The notes beneath the pieces are model-generated. The model saw only the letters and a list, made by a program, of their open reading frames with translations, was not told the DNA's origin and did not search any database. Below, piece after piece: positions 1 to 9,752 of a stretch of DNA of 44,220 bases. The stretch's first letter is position 1. Each line of letters starts with the position of its first letter. Origin of the DNA: a virus; IMG/VR virus record IMGVR_UViG_3300031857_000399, positions 1 through 44,220 of that record. One strand, 5' to 3'. The translations under genes were made by a program, and so were the position numbers.

Positions 1-128
1 CGGATTTTCTGCTCCGTACTATCATTGACGCTCTTCCTTAACACTCGTCATGCCACTTCGATAGTCTCCCGTTGTATGGCGATATTATTGCGACCCAACC
101 GTTGTATTATTCCCGAAAAAACCGCAAT

Positions 129-160
129 AAAAAAACCCCTACAGTAAGCGGCTGTAAGGG
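129..160 (-). terminator. Intrinsic terminator of the late operon
   Basis: Read on the minus strand, CCCTTACAG (160-152) pairs over 9 bp with CTGTAGGGG (144-136), loop of 7, followed by a T run at 135-129. It lies 119 bp past the stop of the last late gene (279-836) and so closes the leftward structural operon. Confidence 0.85.
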
Positions 161-194
161 TTAATTTAAAAGGGTTTCCTCCTTAAAGATTAAC

Positions 195-223
195 CCGATT
201 ACGTACCGCTTATACCTAATCGG
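195..223. repeat. Inverted repeat between the last late gene and its terminator
   Basis: CCGATTA (195-201) and TAATCGG (217-223) are perfect inverted arms around 15 nt. It could be an RNA hairpin in the late 3' UTR or a protein site. The rest of 1-278 holds no gene. CCGTTGTAT occurs twice (68-76 and about 98-106), and the decamer starting at base 1 recurs at 221-230. I see nothing else there. Confidence 0.5.
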
Positions 224-278
224 ATTTTCTAACAGCAAAACTAAACAGTATTGTTTATTCTACCAAATTTATTTTAAA

Positions 279-836
279 TTATTTTCTAAGACTAAATCTT
301 GGGTTAGTTGCAGCAGGTGCTGGCTGTTGTACAATTGGATTAAAACCTACCCTTCCTGCTACTTCACGACTATTTAACTTAGACATAAACTCAGAAGAGA
401 ACTTAGTGCTTGTAGTGAACTGGCCAGGGAATTTATCAATGCTAGTCTTCTTAATCTTCCCCATATAGTTCTCATCTACATCCTTCTGTTGTTCTGGTGT
501 CAAGTCCTTATAAAACATCTCCCTTCCGGCATAGCTTATCTTTGTCTTATTCTCTTTTATATTACCAATAGAAAAATCACGATACTCCTGTAGCTTTTGC
601 TGTATTGACCCTATATCGTCTTTTGTTAGCTTAAATGACGGGTTCTCTTTTCTGTACTGCTCCATCATCTTAAACCCTGTATCGCCTTTATCAAGCTCAG
701 GACTGCCTTTCATGCCCTTAGACTCCAACCAATCAACATATCCGTTCCATTGCTGCATAACAGCTGGATTGACATTGCTGGTAGGGTTTTCATTGTCCCC
801 ACCAGTCTTCATGTTACTTTTCTTTATCATTGCCAT
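279..836 (-). CDS. Putative virion-associated protein, 185 aa
   Basis: No family recognised. It is the last gene of the leftward late operon, 11 bp after the 510-aa protein, so a minor virion or internal protein is the likeliest role. The protein is hydrophilic, with helical charged stretches in the middle (residues about 60-130) and a Pro/Ala-rich tail (QQPAPAATNPRFSLRK). The N-terminus MAMIKKSN resembles the starts of two small basic late proteins (MPFIKKDS at 13375 and MPLIKKKN at 13778), which may mark a shared sorting signal. No signal peptide or membrane segment. Function is inferred from position only. Confidence 0.65.
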   Translation of the reverse strand: MAMIKKSNMKTGGDNENPTSNVNPAVMQQWNGYVDWLESKGMKGSPELDKGDTGFKMMEQYRKENPSFKLTKDDIGSIQQKLQEYRDFSIGNIKENKTKISYAGREMFYKDLTPEQQKDVDENYMGKIKKTSIDKFPGQFTTSTKFSSEFMSKLNSREVAGRVGFNPIVQQPAPAATNPRFSLRK

Positions 837-847
837 AGTTGTATATT

Positions 848-2380
848 TTATCTTCTCATCGCTCCCTCAACAGTAGTTTCTGTAGTTCTTTGCTTAAGGT
901 ATCTGTCAATAAACACCTTGTTGTCTTGATTAAATTGAGCCTGCTTCATATCTTGCCAATACCTTGCTGCATCTGCTTTCCAAGTTTGGTTTGTACTAGG
1001 ATTAAAATCATACTCTTTCTTTTCTTGCAAATAATAAACGCCTGATTTTTCATCCTTGAATACATTTTGATTTCGCCCTCTTTCTGTTATACCATATCTT
1101 GAAGCTTCATCAGGGTCTGTTATGAACTCTGATTCTCCTTGTCCAACAACAGCTTTTCTTAGTGGTTTTCTAACTAAAACAGTAGCTGTTTTATTAGACC
1201 TGATTTGACCTGCCCAAGGAAGTATATCAGTAAGTGAAGGGTCTACTGCGCCACCCATATTATTAGACACATCAGACCATGTTCTAGGATTAAATCTACC
1301 GCTTTCAATATCACTTATCATTTTAGCATCAATAGGTTGGTCTTGAAGTTCTTGCTCAAACTTCCTAAACCTTAAACCAAGTCCTCTTGCGCTAATCTGT
1401 AAATTAGCTAATTGAGTAGATATTTTATCTCCCAAATCTTGAGGAAGATTAGACTTTAAATTCCTATAAATAGCATACTCAACCTCATTTGTAATCCCAG
1501 CATTTCCATCATTATCAAAATTAACAAATTGACTAAAACCTGCTCCCCTGTAAATAGAGTTAAGCATGTCCATATCGTATGATGCGTTCTGTAATGACGA
1601 AGAAGTTTCTTTGTTAAACATTTCTTTATAATACCTGACAGCATCTGGTTTGCTAGATAATGTTCCTGTAACAGCTTGAGCTATTTCAATTGGGTCTTTT
1701 AATTCTGTTGTCCCAGTAACAAGTATAGGGAAACCGCCACCAACACCCCATTTCCCACTTGGCTCTACTTTAAGGTCAGTTACCTTTTTAGCCTTAACTG
1801 TAGTCTCAATGTCCTTCATTAAGTCTATCTCATTAAACTTAGTGTACTTATCAATGTCTGTAACATTAAGCTCGTCAATGCCGTGGTCTAATCCATCAGA
1901 GCCTTTATAAGTAAAATTCTTTCTTTCTGGATGATTATAAGGTAAATTAAATATTCTCATTAAATTTTCAGACTCTTGAGACAAACCCTCTTTGTCTATT
2001 TTAAGCTTAAAGAAAGGAGATAACTGCTTATCCCTTTCCTTTCTTAAATTAGCCGCATCTGCCTCAAATATGAACTCGGAACGCTTTTTCTGAAATTCTA
2101 AAAACTCTTTACCTCCAGCCATTATAGCAGAGCCATTATTTATGTAATAGTTTTGTAGCTCATTATATTGCTTCTCAAGCTCTGGCATATCCTGTAGTCT
2201 GCCCTTGCCTTTAGCGGCATAGGCATTAACCATCATTTTATCCAACTCTTTCTTTTGGTCTGATTGGGCTTTTCTCTGCGCAGCAGCCTGCGTCATTATT
2301 GTCCTGTAAGTCTTGCCCATATCAAAGACCTGAGCTTCAAATGCGCCTACTGCGGATGGTATCTGTCTTACTTCTGCCAT
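848..2380 (-). CDS. Putative internal virion / ejection protein, 510 aa
   Basis: Long hydrophilic protein between a hydrophobic-N-terminus virion protein (2409-3107) and the terminal 185-aa protein. Residues about 25-60 are Gln/Lys-rich and likely coiled coil (TQAAAQRKAQSDQKKELDKM), and a further charged helical region follows (about 80-130). No enzymatic motif seen. In podoviruses and crAss-like phages the genes downstream of the tail proteins often encode proteins packed in the capsid and ejected with DNA. That role is inferred here from position and composition. It starts at ATG 2380, 28 bp after the preceding stop. Confidence 0.6.
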   Translation of the reverse strand: MAEVRQIPSAVGAFEAQVFDMGKTYRTIMTQAAAQRKAQSDQKKELDKMMVNAYAAKGKGRLQDMPELEKQYNELQNYYINNGSAIMAGGKEFLEFQKKRSEFIFEADAANLRKERDKQLSPFFKLKIDKEGLSQESENLMRIFNLPYNHPERKNFTYKGSDGLDHGIDELNVTDIDKYTKFNEIDLMKDIETTVKAKKVTDLKVEPSGKWGVGGGFPILVTGTTELKDPIEIAQAVTGTLSSKPDAVRYYKEMFNKETSSSLQNASYDMDMLNSIYRGAGFSQFVNFDNDGNAGITNEVEYAIYRNLKSNLPQDLGDKISTQLANLQISARGLGLRFRKFEQELQDQPIDAKMISDIESGRFNPRTWSDVSNNMGGAVDPSLTDILPWAGQIRSNKTATVLVRKPLRKAVVGQGESEFITDPDEASRYGITERGRNQNVFKDEKSGVYYLQEKKEYDFNPSTNQTWKADAARYWQDMKQAQFNQDNKVFIDRYLKQRTTETTVEGAMRR

Positions 2381-2408
2381 ACTAATTAGTTTGTTTTATT
2401 TTATCGTA

Positions 2409-3107
2409 TTAGACTTGTATTAGACTTGGTATAGATGTATTATATTGAATTGAACTAGGAATGCCCATTAGCGTAGAGGAAGCTGGCTTAAATTTAAACA
2501 TATTCCCAAAAGAAGAGGGGCGTGAAACAGAAGCGGTAGTTCCTGTTGTTGTAGTAGTGGTTGTAGGAGTAGTTGTTCCACCTGCGCCTCTCATGGCATA
2601 CATAGAGCCGAATAAATCAATACCTCCCATTATATTCTGCATTCCAGCACCTATTAATGCTCTTCTCTGTTGCTCTTTATTCATCCAAGACTGCCATTGA
2701 TTAGCAAACGCCTTGTCTTTATATTGAGCCTGCGTCATTAATGCCTGCTGTGCAAAACGTTGATTCTGCTGTCTCATTGAAGCGTCTTGAGCTGCAATAG
2801 CTAAATTAGTTCTATCAAGTCCTGCTTGAATATTACCTGCCATAGCAAGACCAGCACGTCTGTCTTGCGCACCTCTTCCTAATAATACAGCAGACTGTAA
2901 TGCAGCCTGAGAAGCCTGCACACGAGAAGCCTCTGGCATACCCGTCTGAGCCATCTCCTGAGCTTGTTGAGTAGCTTGAAACACCTCTTGTGGTATTTCA
3001 TATTTAGGCTCTGGTTTTGGTTTAGGAGCAAATAACATTTGTCCTATACCGGAAAGAGCTTTTACTCCTCCTAAAATTCCTCCTATAGCTAATGCGCCTA
3101 GTGCCAT
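2409..3107 (-). CDS. Putative ejection/internal core protein with glycine-rich hydrophobic N-terminus, 232 aa
   Basis: The N-terminal 27 residues are hydrophobic and glycine-rich (MALGALAIGGILGGVKALSG), like a membrane-inserting glycine zipper. The middle (about 40-150) is Ala/Gln-rich helix with repeated QQ and AQ pairs, typical of internal core proteins such as T7 gp14-like proteins in podoviruses. A Thr-rich linker (about 177-190, TTTPTTTTTTTG) separates a C-terminal tail. It starts 1 bp after the 1165-aa tail gene, so it is tightly coupled. Membrane-channel or ejection function is inferred from composition and position; no family match is claimed. Confidence 0.6.
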   Translation of the reverse strand: MALGALAIGGILGGVKALSGIGQMLFAPKPKPEPKYEIPQEVFQATQQAQEMAQTGMPEASRVQASQAALQSAVLLGRGAQDRRAGLAMAGNIQAGLDRTNLAIAAQDASMRQQNQRFAQQALMTQAQYKDKAFANQWQSWMNKEQQRRALIGAGMQNIMGGIDLFGSMYAMRGAGGTTTPTTTTTTTGTTASVSRPSSFGNMFKFKPASSTLMGIPSSIQYNTSIPSLIQV

Positions 3108-3108
3108 A

Positions 3109-6100
3109 TCATGTATTTGTTAAAGGTGATGGAATATATTTCAAAGATACAGAAATTAATCTCTGCTCCGTTGTCAATGAATTAGTTAATTCTACCTGTG
3201 CATATAATCCTTTCATTGATATGCCCAAGTATTTACCTCCGCTACTATTAGTATCCCTCTTTATCGTAGCATTAAACTTGTTCTCCTTACTGTTAATAGT
3301 AAACACTCCAACGGTCTTTTCAAAGTCTGCGCTGGTCAAATTTGTTAACTGATTAGTTAACGGACCAGTAGATACAAACCCTGTCCACAACCCATTTGCC
3401 AATTCTTCAATAGCTGTATAAGTCTTTTTGACCTGCACATTACCATTAAATACAGTATGAACAGAAGAGCTCTGTTGCTCACCGAAGAAGTTATTCCTTG
3501 TCAGGTTATCGTGCTTATATACGTGCCATCCCTGGTTTACCTGAGCCGTTGTGTCAACATACAAGCTGTAAATAAAGCCATTAATAAACAATATGGCTTG
3601 TGCTTTAGTAAATCCATAAAAGCTATGGAACTTTTTAGCAGGCTCGCTATATGCGATTATATTGTTAGTAATAGCATTTGTATCCTGGTCGATACTTCCT
3701 ATCAGCATAATAACATTCCTGTTCTCGTAGTTAAAGCACCCGTATCCGTAGCTATTGATATTTATGTTGTCATTTACCCATGAAGACATATTAAAGGTGT
3801 CGCTGATGTTGGTTATTCCATCAAGACTTACCCTAACAATTGCCTTATTAAGAGTATCAATAAAGTAGTCACCATAATCAGTAGACACAAGGCTGCTTCC
3901 GTATTTATCTATACCATACTCACCGGAGTAGTAGTTTGGTTTATTTAACAGCTTCTCCGACAAGGATACCTGCGTAGATGTAGCGTTATCAACAATGATG
4001 CTTCTATAAATAGGTATCATCGCTGTCTTGAACCGCTGGAACATACGTATAAAGTTCTCCCTTGTCTTTAACCTTAATATATCTCCGAAGCTAGCATCTG
4101 CCTCCTCAAAGTTTTCAGGATAAAATCTGTTAAGGTTGTTTATGTTAGTTCCGTAAATGTAGGACTGAGAGAAGCGAAGCATTGCCGGGAAATACTGCGT
4201 CTTAGCAGATTCATCTATAACCAATGTCCTGCCCTGCCCCCAAACAGCACTTTCCCAAGTGTCGCTAAAATGAGAGTCAATACAAACATATTGAGTAATG
4301 TCAGTTGCCGCATTAGTTACGAGCTTTCTTCTTCTTGCGTAATAATCGCCGTCTATACTTCTTATAATTGCAGGTCTAACTCCGGCCCCAATAATTTGAC
4401 TTTGTATAGCACCTAAATGCACCTTATTGCCATTTGTATCAAACCCTATTTGATAGCTTTCCCCTATTTCGTAGTATACATTTTCTGTCTCTTGAGAAAT
4501 AACAGGAGCAGGCCTTAATATCTCAATTAAAAAACTATGGCTTGCGTTGGATAAATAAGACATGCTAGCAGCCACATAAACTATTTTAATATACGTATCA
4601 GAACCCTTTGTTACAACTCCAAGTATTTCATAATCATCATGAGATGCAAGTACACTATTTGTTGTCTGATTTTTAATAAAACGTATCCTGTCGCCCTTTA
4701 CAAAAGATGTTGGTCCATAATTTATTATTGTAGCAGACGTAGGAAACTGCTGGCCATGCAAGAATATATTCTGAATATTAATATATATGTATGGAGCAGA
4801 ATTTGATATTTCACTTAAGTCGTTGCTTGGCTTTGTAATAAAAAATTTAGAGAATGAAGACGTTAACTCTTTTGTCCTAGCTAAATGGTAATAACTCGCC
4901 CATGAAGGAGGTGCATGATTTATGGAAAAATCAATGCTTGTAATAAATGGAACTTGAAATGAATCTTGGCTGTATTTAGGTATGTCGATAGTAAGATTCT
5001 TATTATCTCCTATAAATACGCCATTTGTTTTACCATCTTTGCTGTAATATGCTATTCCATACTTGTATCTTCCAAGCCATTTTAAGCAAGATATTGTATC
5101 GTTACCAGTAGAAGTTGTTGGTGTTGTGCTTGTATATATTACATCCAAACCAAGAGTTGGGTCTCCTGGATAAGAAGCAAAACCAATCGTTCCTCCAATT
5201 GTATTAAATCTTATAGTTACGCTAAGATTTGATGAGCTGACTAATATAGCTCCAACCTGCGCAGAAGATGCGTTAATACCTGATACTATTGAATTTCCTA
5301 CATTTAATAAGTTTTGTCCAGCAGTTACAGTATAATTAAATATTGGCTCTGCAACAGGTATACCTGTATTTCTGTTGATTATATTAAACTCTAATGAAAA
5401 AGTATCTCCGGTTGCAACATTGCCTGTTAAATCAAGAGTGTAAGATAGTGAATAGTATTCGTCTTCATTATCTGTTGGTCTTGGTGTGCTAGGGGTAGTG
5501 GTAAAAGAAACATTCCCTGTTACAGAGGATATTAACCTTTGCGTAAGAGATGTTGTTACATTAAAATTTGTCAATCGTTCTAAGCCTTCTTTTATTCCTG
5601 CAAAAACTAACGTATTACCATTAGCTAACTCCAAAGCATTTGCCTCGTCAGGTACATAATCATATAAAAGATTAGACTCTTCTATATCTACAACCAAGTA
5701 TGAGCCATCATTAAAAAACTCATACGTATAAGATACGTTATTTGAAATACTGGTAATTGACTTAGTAATTGTTTCTACCAAAAAATAATCACTCCATACA
5801 GATTCTATATTTACCCTTCCGGCTATTTCAATTTTCTTTACATTAGCCTCCCCTGAATTAATAGCAATATATATTCCGTTTGATTTTGTCCCATCAGCGT
5901 AATAAGCGTCATCTATTGCTATAGGTGGTATAGGAGGCTTGCTTACTGCGCTCCATACACTTTTCTCTTCGTCGTCGTATACAAATCTATATCTGAACTC
6001 AAATAACTTCTTTCTGAGATTATTTACATTTCTCCCTGGTGCATTAAAATATTGGCAAGATGGCTGACTTGTAGGAGGCGCTTTTATTACCTTAAAATAG

Positions 6101-6606
6101 TCAAACTGAACATTGTTCGCAGCGGATAAAATCGGAAGATTAGTAGTGTTGAACTTTAAAGGCCTTTTCAATGGGTCAATAAAGTATACCAAATCACCTC
6201 CATTATCCCTGTAAATAATCTTAATATCCTTAATTATCTTATTAGGATTGTATTGAGAGTCTGTCCCCCAATTAAGTACAGTTGAACCGCCAGTATCTAC
6301 TCTATCCTCAAAGAGTACGGTATGTACGTTTGTCTGTACATCCACTGATATAATCCGGTGATTCTGTACAGCATTAAAAGTAAAGTAGATTATCTTTTGC
6401 CTTGTTCTGTCAAAGTGAGCACCACATACCCATTCAGAGCCATTGGCAGGAGGGGGAGCACCTTGCAAAAGCGTATTGCCAAGCATATTGGTAATCCCAT
6501 CAGGGCCATTCTCAACATTCATAGCATAGATATAATCGCCTGATGGCAACAACTCTTTGCTTGCATCCTGATTCAACCCACCATTGTAACCTCTTACATC
6601 TACCAT
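3109..6606 (-). CDS. Large tail / stabilisation structural protein, 1165 aa
   Basis: Largest protein in the window. The N-terminus (VDVRGYNGGLNQDASKELL, then P-x-G-x-Y and a GNT motif) resembles the large beta-rich stabilisation/tail protein of crAss-like podoviruses, which closes the portal and neck. Most of the chain is beta-rich with many Tyr/Asn/Thr, consistent with propeller and Ig-like domains. Residues about 350-500 look like a separate beta-sandwich insertion (Thr/Ser-rich). It follows the three neck proteins (spacing 2 bp) and precedes the ejection-type proteins, the expected place for a tail hub or nozzle protein. Family assignment is by eye. Confidence 0.65.
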   Translation of the reverse strand: MVDVRGYNGGLNQDASKELLPSGDYIYAMNVENGPDGITNMLGNTLLQGAPPPANGSEWVCGAHFDRTRQKIIYFTFNAVQNHRIISVDVQTNVHTVLFEDRVDTGGSTVLNWGTDSQYNPNKIIKDIKIIYRDNGGDLVYFIDPLKRPLKFNTTNLPILSAANNVQFDYFKVIKAPPTSQPSCQYFNAPGRNVNNLRKKLFEFRYRFVYDDEEKSVWSAVSKPPIPPIAIDDAYYADGTKSNGIYIAINSGEANVKKIEIAGRVNIESVWSDYFLVETITKSITSISNNVSYTYEFFNDGSYLVVDIEESNLLYDYVPDEANALELANGNTLVFAGIKEGLERLTNFNVTTSLTQRLISSVTGNVSFTTTPSTPRPTDNEDEYYSLSYTLDLTGNVATGDTFSLEFNIINRNTGIPVAEPIFNYTVTAGQNLLNVGNSIVSGINASSAQVGAILVSSSNLSVTIRFNTIGGTIGFASYPGDPTLGLDVIYTSTTPTTSTGNDTISCLKWLGRYKYGIAYYSKDGKTNGVFIGDNKNLTIDIPKYSQDSFQVPFITSIDFSINHAPPSWASYYHLARTKELTSSFSKFFITKPSNDLSEISNSAPYIYINIQNIFLHGQQFPTSATIINYGPTSFVKGDRIRFIKNQTTNSVLASHDDYEILGVVTKGSDTYIKIVYVAASMSYLSNASHSFLIEILRPAPVISQETENVYYEIGESYQIGFDTNGNKVHLGAIQSQIIGAGVRPAIIRSIDGDYYARRRKLVTNAATDITQYVCIDSHFSDTWESAVWGQGRTLVIDESAKTQYFPAMLRFSQSYIYGTNINNLNRFYPENFEEADASFGDILRLKTRENFIRMFQRFKTAMIPIYRSIIVDNATSTQVSLSEKLLNKPNYYSGEYGIDKYGSSLVSTDYGDYFIDTLNKAIVRVSLDGITNISDTFNMSSWVNDNININSYGYGCFNYENRNVIMLIGSIDQDTNAITNNIIAYSEPAKKFHSFYGFTKAQAILFINGFIYSLYVDTTAQVNQGWHVYKHDNLTRNNFFGEQQSSSVHTVFNGNVQVKKTYTAIEELANGLWTGFVSTGPLTNQLTNLTSADFEKTVGVFTINSKENKFNATIKRDTNSSGGKYLGISMKGLYAQVELTNSLTTEQRLISVSLKYIPSPLTNT

Positions 6607-6608
6607 AA

Positions 6609-7379
6609 TTATCCTTTAACGGCTAATACTTCGCCTGCTCTAATAATATCGTTAATCTCCCAAATCCTTACAGGATTGATTCTGAACTTAGCTTTCTTTT
6701 TCTCTCTAACGTAGTTAATCCTGCGTTGCTCCTTGCTCATCTCCTGGAATCTTCTGCCCATTGGCTTATACTCGTGGTCCTTCCAGGCAATCCAGGCAAT
6801 CAATGCCTCCTTAATAAGAATAGGGACTTTATACTCTTCATCATCTCTTGGAGATGACAGATACTCTAAAATCACATACTCATAAGGGAAGTTGTTATCC
6901 AAAAAGATAATCCCCTTCTCCTCGTCAATACCGAACTGCCCGGCACTCATCAGAAACCCTCCAAGTCCGTATAGGTTAAATAAAGCTCCGTTGTTATCAT
7001 AGTTCAGATACACAAAGTCTCTAATGTTAGTAGGGTCAACAGGAGCATCAGTATTATTATCTACCCTTGTCTGGAAGTCTACCTGATAACTGGTAAGGTT
7101 AGGGTTCTTGCTTAATGTAGCAATCTCTCCTTCGCTGTTAAGAACACCAACCTTTACATAAGAAACATAGTCAGATGGAAGCTTTACCGTCTTGTTTGAC
7201 AGCACGGTTAACTTCTGCGTTTTAGGCATCTGATAAATATTAAACAGCATATCCTCCAAGCCTCTGAATGCAATATTCCATAGCCTTCTATAGTGTGCCA
7301 TGTTCAGCTCAGCTTGGGAGATATACTCCTTAACTACTTCGTCGAGATGCACCCATCTCGCTGTTTTCATTGTATCCAT
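6609..7379 (-). CDS. Neck/ring (tail tubular-like) protein, 256 aa
   Basis: Third of three overlapping genes between the capsid region and the 1165-aa tail protein. It carries an LPSDYVSYVKVGVLN stretch at about residues 68-82, a pattern I associate with tail-tubular/ring proteins of crAss-like and T7-like podoviruses (a beta strand following a helical N-terminus). A basic C-terminal segment (MSKEQRRINYVREKKKAKFR, about 211-230) could contact DNA or the portal. Start ATG 7379 overlaps the preceding stop. Role as a ring below the portal is inferred from position and the motif. Confidence 0.65.
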   Translation of the reverse strand: MDTMKTARWVHLDEVVKEYISQAELNMAHYRRLWNIAFRGLEDMLFNIYQMPKTQKLTVLSNKTVKLPSDYVSYVKVGVLNSEGEIATLSKNPNLTSYQVDFQTRVDNNTDAPVDPTNIRDFVYLNYDNNGALFNLYGLGGFLMSAGQFGIDEEKGIIFLDNNFPYEYVILEYLSSPRDDEEYKVPILIKEALIAWIAWKDHEYKPMGRRFQEMSKEQRRINYVREKKKAKFRINPVRIWEINDIIRAGEVLAVKG

Positions 7380-7996
7380 TACTTAATGTCGTTGCCGTCG
7401 TTACTAATGTCCTGAATACCCATTCTTGACTTCAACCTTCTTATTACTAAGTCAGTTGCAGCAAGACCAATGTTATCAGGAATATCTACATCATCAGGAG
7501 TGGCCTCCGAAGTCACCATCCTGACAATGGCTTTTAAGTCTTTTAAATTCTTGTAGCTCATCATGTAAAAGCAAGAACCCTCAGTCCACCCAAATATCTT
7601 GTTCTTAGGCATCGGAAGAACTCTCATAACATCTATCTCTTGTGGAGCTATCTGTATAACAGTATCCGTCAGCTGACCTTCACCACTCTTAAAATATACC
7701 CCTGCAATAGCAATACCTCTTGGAAGACCAAGTGGAACTTGTGGCAGAGACAGATAATAGTACCCGGTATCAGTATCCTTAGATACAACACGATTCTTAA
7801 ACGTAGCATAGTACATGTCGTTCATGTACGTAATGCTTTCCATTTCGGAAGAGGTCTTATATCTCTCCTCCATTACGGTAGCTATCGCCTGACCAAGCCA
7901 AAGCGAAATCTCGTTATCCGTAATCTGGGCATCATCAAACGGAAGCCCGTTATTGATGTCTCTTTGTATAAGTTCAACTAATTGTGCTCTTGTCAT
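7379..7996 (-). CDS. Neck/ring protein, 205 aa
   Basis: Sits between two similarly sized proteins with overlapping ends (4 bp at 7993-7996, 1 bp at 7379), so the three are translationally coupled and probably form stacked neck rings. The N-terminus is helical (TRAQLVELIQRDINNGLPFDD), followed by a mixed region with an LPxVPLGLPRG loop and a C-terminal helix (LAATDLVIRRLKSRMG). No catalytic motif. Head-tail connector or ring function follows the crAss-like podovirus gene order and is an inference. Confidence 0.6.
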   Translation of the reverse strand: MTRAQLVELIQRDINNGLPFDDAQITDNEISLWLGQAIATVMEERYKTSSEMESITYMNDMYYATFKNRVVSKDTDTGYYYLSLPQVPLGLPRGIAIAGVYFKSGEGQLTDTVIQIAPQEIDVMRVLPMPKNKIFGWTEGSCFYMMSYKNLKDLKAIVRMVTSEATPDDVDIPDNIGLAATDLVIRRLKSRMGIQDISNDGNDIK

Positions 7997-8679
7997 TCAC
8001 CTTGCATTTTTGCTGTTTGAGAAACGCGAACCAAATCAGCATCTTTAAGATTAATACCTATCAAACCAAGCTGTATAAAGATTAGTTCATTTATCTCCTG
8101 GTCTCTCCACTCCGGATTAACCAGAGCAGGGTCAGCAGGATTAAATGTAGGAACACCACCTGATATAGTAAATGGCCATGTAATATTTGCTGGCTTTCTT
8201 ACATACGTCATTATCATTCTGTCCACGTCATCTGCTCCTGTAATCATTCTGAAGCCACCATCATATTCGTAGTAGTAAGGATTGGTAGCAGAAGGGGGGT
8301 CTATAACAGAGCTGATAGCACTATGTATCTGCTCGTGCTTTACCCTTCTTACTCTCCTACCATCCTCCGTATTCAAACTTAACAGCTTTAAATAATCAGG
8401 GAACTGCGTCTTTACAGTTGACAGCTCATTAACCGACTTTAAAATTACCCTTTTGGTAAAAGGAGCCAGCTTCTCTTCAACCACCTGCGTCATGTGACCG
8501 CCTGTGCGAGCCACTGGTCTGCCGGGTGTATACTCCTGCACCTGACCTAAAATTCTATTAATGAATATTCTTTGGGCTGTATTGAACGTATTTACAAACT
8601 CATCAGGGGCTAAATACCCGTGATGGTACTTGTTACAAAGGAATTGAACATCCTCGTATACGGTATTAGAAGTAGCCAT
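7993..8679 (-). CDS. Head-tail adaptor / ring protein, 228 aa
   Basis: First gene of the neck-tail unit. The N-terminal helices (residues about 1-50, with FNTAQRIFINRILGQVQEYT) precede a beta-rich core and a C-terminal helical tail (EWRDQEINELIFIQLGLIGI), an arrangement seen in adaptor/ring proteins that bind the portal clip. The ATG at 8679 lies only 4 nt from a TAnnTTTG promoter box (8691-8684 on the minus strand), which itself follows a terminator. This gene therefore appears to open a new transcription unit for the tail module with almost no leader. Confidence 0.6.
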   Translation of the reverse strand: MATSNTVYEDVQFLCNKYHHGYLAPDEFVNTFNTAQRIFINRILGQVQEYTPGRPVARTGGHMTQVVEEKLAPFTKRVILKSVNELSTVKTQFPDYLKLLSLNTEDGRRVRRVKHEQIHSAISSVIDPPSATNPYYYEYDGGFRMITGADDVDRMIMTYVRKPANITWPFTISGGVPTFNPADPALVNPEWRDQEINELIFIQLGLIGINLKDADLVRVSQTAKMQGE

Positions 8680-8683
8680 ACAC

Positions 8684-8691
8684 CAAAGATA
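8684..8691 (-). promoter_or_regulatory. TAnnTTTG promoter box for the neck-tail operon
   Basis: Minus strand TATCTTTG matches the Bacteroidota -7 element. It is fused to the T run of the upstream terminator and ends 4 nt before the ATG at 8679. No clear -33 TTTG is present; the upstream space is the terminator hairpin. If used, the transcript would be leaderless or nearly so. Confidence 0.5.
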
Positions 8692-8720
8692 AAAAAAAGG
8701 CCGCTGTAAAAACAGCAGCC
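8691..8720 (-). terminator. Intrinsic terminator after the 323-aa virion protein gene
   Basis: On the minus strand GGCTGCTGT pairs with ACAGCGGCC around a TTTT loop (8720-8699), followed by eight T (8698-8691). It lies 41 bp past the stop of the gene at 8762-9730 and directly abuts the next promoter box. Confidence 0.88.
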
Positions 8721-8761
8721 GTTAACCTAAACTATGAAAAAAGCTAATTTTATATCAACAC

Positions 8762-9730
8762 TTAAAGAACCTCTTTTAAGCGTTTGTAGAAATCATTGGC
8801 ATCATCTGTAGCAGAAAGGATAAAGTTCGCAATAGTTTCTACCGCTGATTTACCAAAAGGAATTTCAGTGATAACCTTGTCAGAATCCTTCCATGTCAAA
8901 TAACCCTTTTTAGAGGCTACATCAAGCACCCCGGCATCAAGACCTTTCTTTACGAAATACTGAGCTTTAGCAGCAGGACTACCAGATGTACTCATAAAGT
9001 ATTCCGGCTTCTCAGCAGCCTTATTAGCGTAGTCTACACGCACTTTAGCAAGAGACTTCTGCTCTCCGTACTGATTAATCATTTGAATACCTAAGAACTC
9101 AGCATGGATAAGCATATCCTCTACTTCAGCATTCATAGCTGTATTGATAGCTCTAAGCTTAGTCTCTTCCTTAATAAGCTCTTTGTTCTCAACATCTGCG
9201 CTGTTAACAAGGGTATATTTAGGCTTCTTGCCTTTTAATCTCTCCTCTTTCTTGTCGTAGTCATCGCTGGTAAGAAGAAACTTTAACAGCGTCTTGTTAG
9301 TTCTTGGAACACGTAAGAACCCATTGTTAAACACGATGTCAAGCTTGTTTCTCTGCAAATACTGCGGAGTGTAGCCTTCTTGCTCATCCATGTATATAGA
9401 ACTTGCACCACGTACCAAACGGATAGTTCTTACTGACTGAGACTCGCTGTCAAATACAGGCATCTCATTAACTACAGACTCATACGTCTTAGGCTTAACT
9501 CCTTCCGGAATCAACAGCTTAAAAACGTACATCTCAGGCTCTCTTTGCTGAGCCTTGATTTTAAATTCTGTCTTGTTAATCATTTGCTTGATTTTGTCCG
9601 AGTCTTCATCGAACTCTTTAATCTCTTTTTTAGGCTTTTCGATGACCTTTTCTTTAACTACTGGCGCATCGGACAGCGCATTTAATACCGGTAGTTGCGG
9701 CTCTTGATTGACTTGTTTTGTTGGAGGCAT
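8762..9730 (-). CDS. Conserved virion protein between capsid and neck genes, 323 aa
   Basis: Function not recognised. I chose the ATG at 9730 (MPPTKQVNQEPQLPV) because upstream in-frame codons run through a terminator hairpin. The N-terminus is Pro/Lys/Glu-rich and disordered (about 1-60); the rest is mixed alpha/beta with many charged residues. It forms a single-gene unit: promoter box at 9745-9752, terminator at 8691-8720. Placement directly downstream of the major capsid gene suggests a head auxiliary or head-completion protein. Strong dedicated signals on both sides suggest high expression. Confidence 0.65.
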   Translation of the reverse strand: MPPTKQVNQEPQLPVLNALSDAPVVKEKVIEKPKKEIKEFDEDSDKIKQMINKTEFKIKAQQREPEMYVFKLLIPEGVKPKTYESVVNEMPVFDSESQSVRTIRLVRGASSIYMDEQEGYTPQYLQRNKLDIVFNNGFLRVPRTNKTLLKFLLTSDDYDKKEERLKGKKPKYTLVNSADVENKELIKEETKLRAINTAMNAEVEDMLIHAEFLGIQMINQYGEQKSLAKVRVDYANKAAEKPEYFMSTSGSPAAKAQYFVKKGLDAGVLDVASKKGYLTWKDSDKVITEIPFGKSAVETIANFILSATDDANDFYKRLKEVL

Positions 9731-9744
9731 AAAATATGTTTGTA

Positions 9745-9752
9745 CAAATATA
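9745..9752 (-). promoter_or_regulatory. TAnnTTTG promoter box for the 323-aa virion protein
   Basis: Minus strand TATATTTG directly after the terminator at 9755-9785, 14 nt before the ATG at 9730. Matches the Bacteroidota -7 consensus; no obvious -33 TTTG because the terminator hairpin occupies that space. Confidence 0.55.
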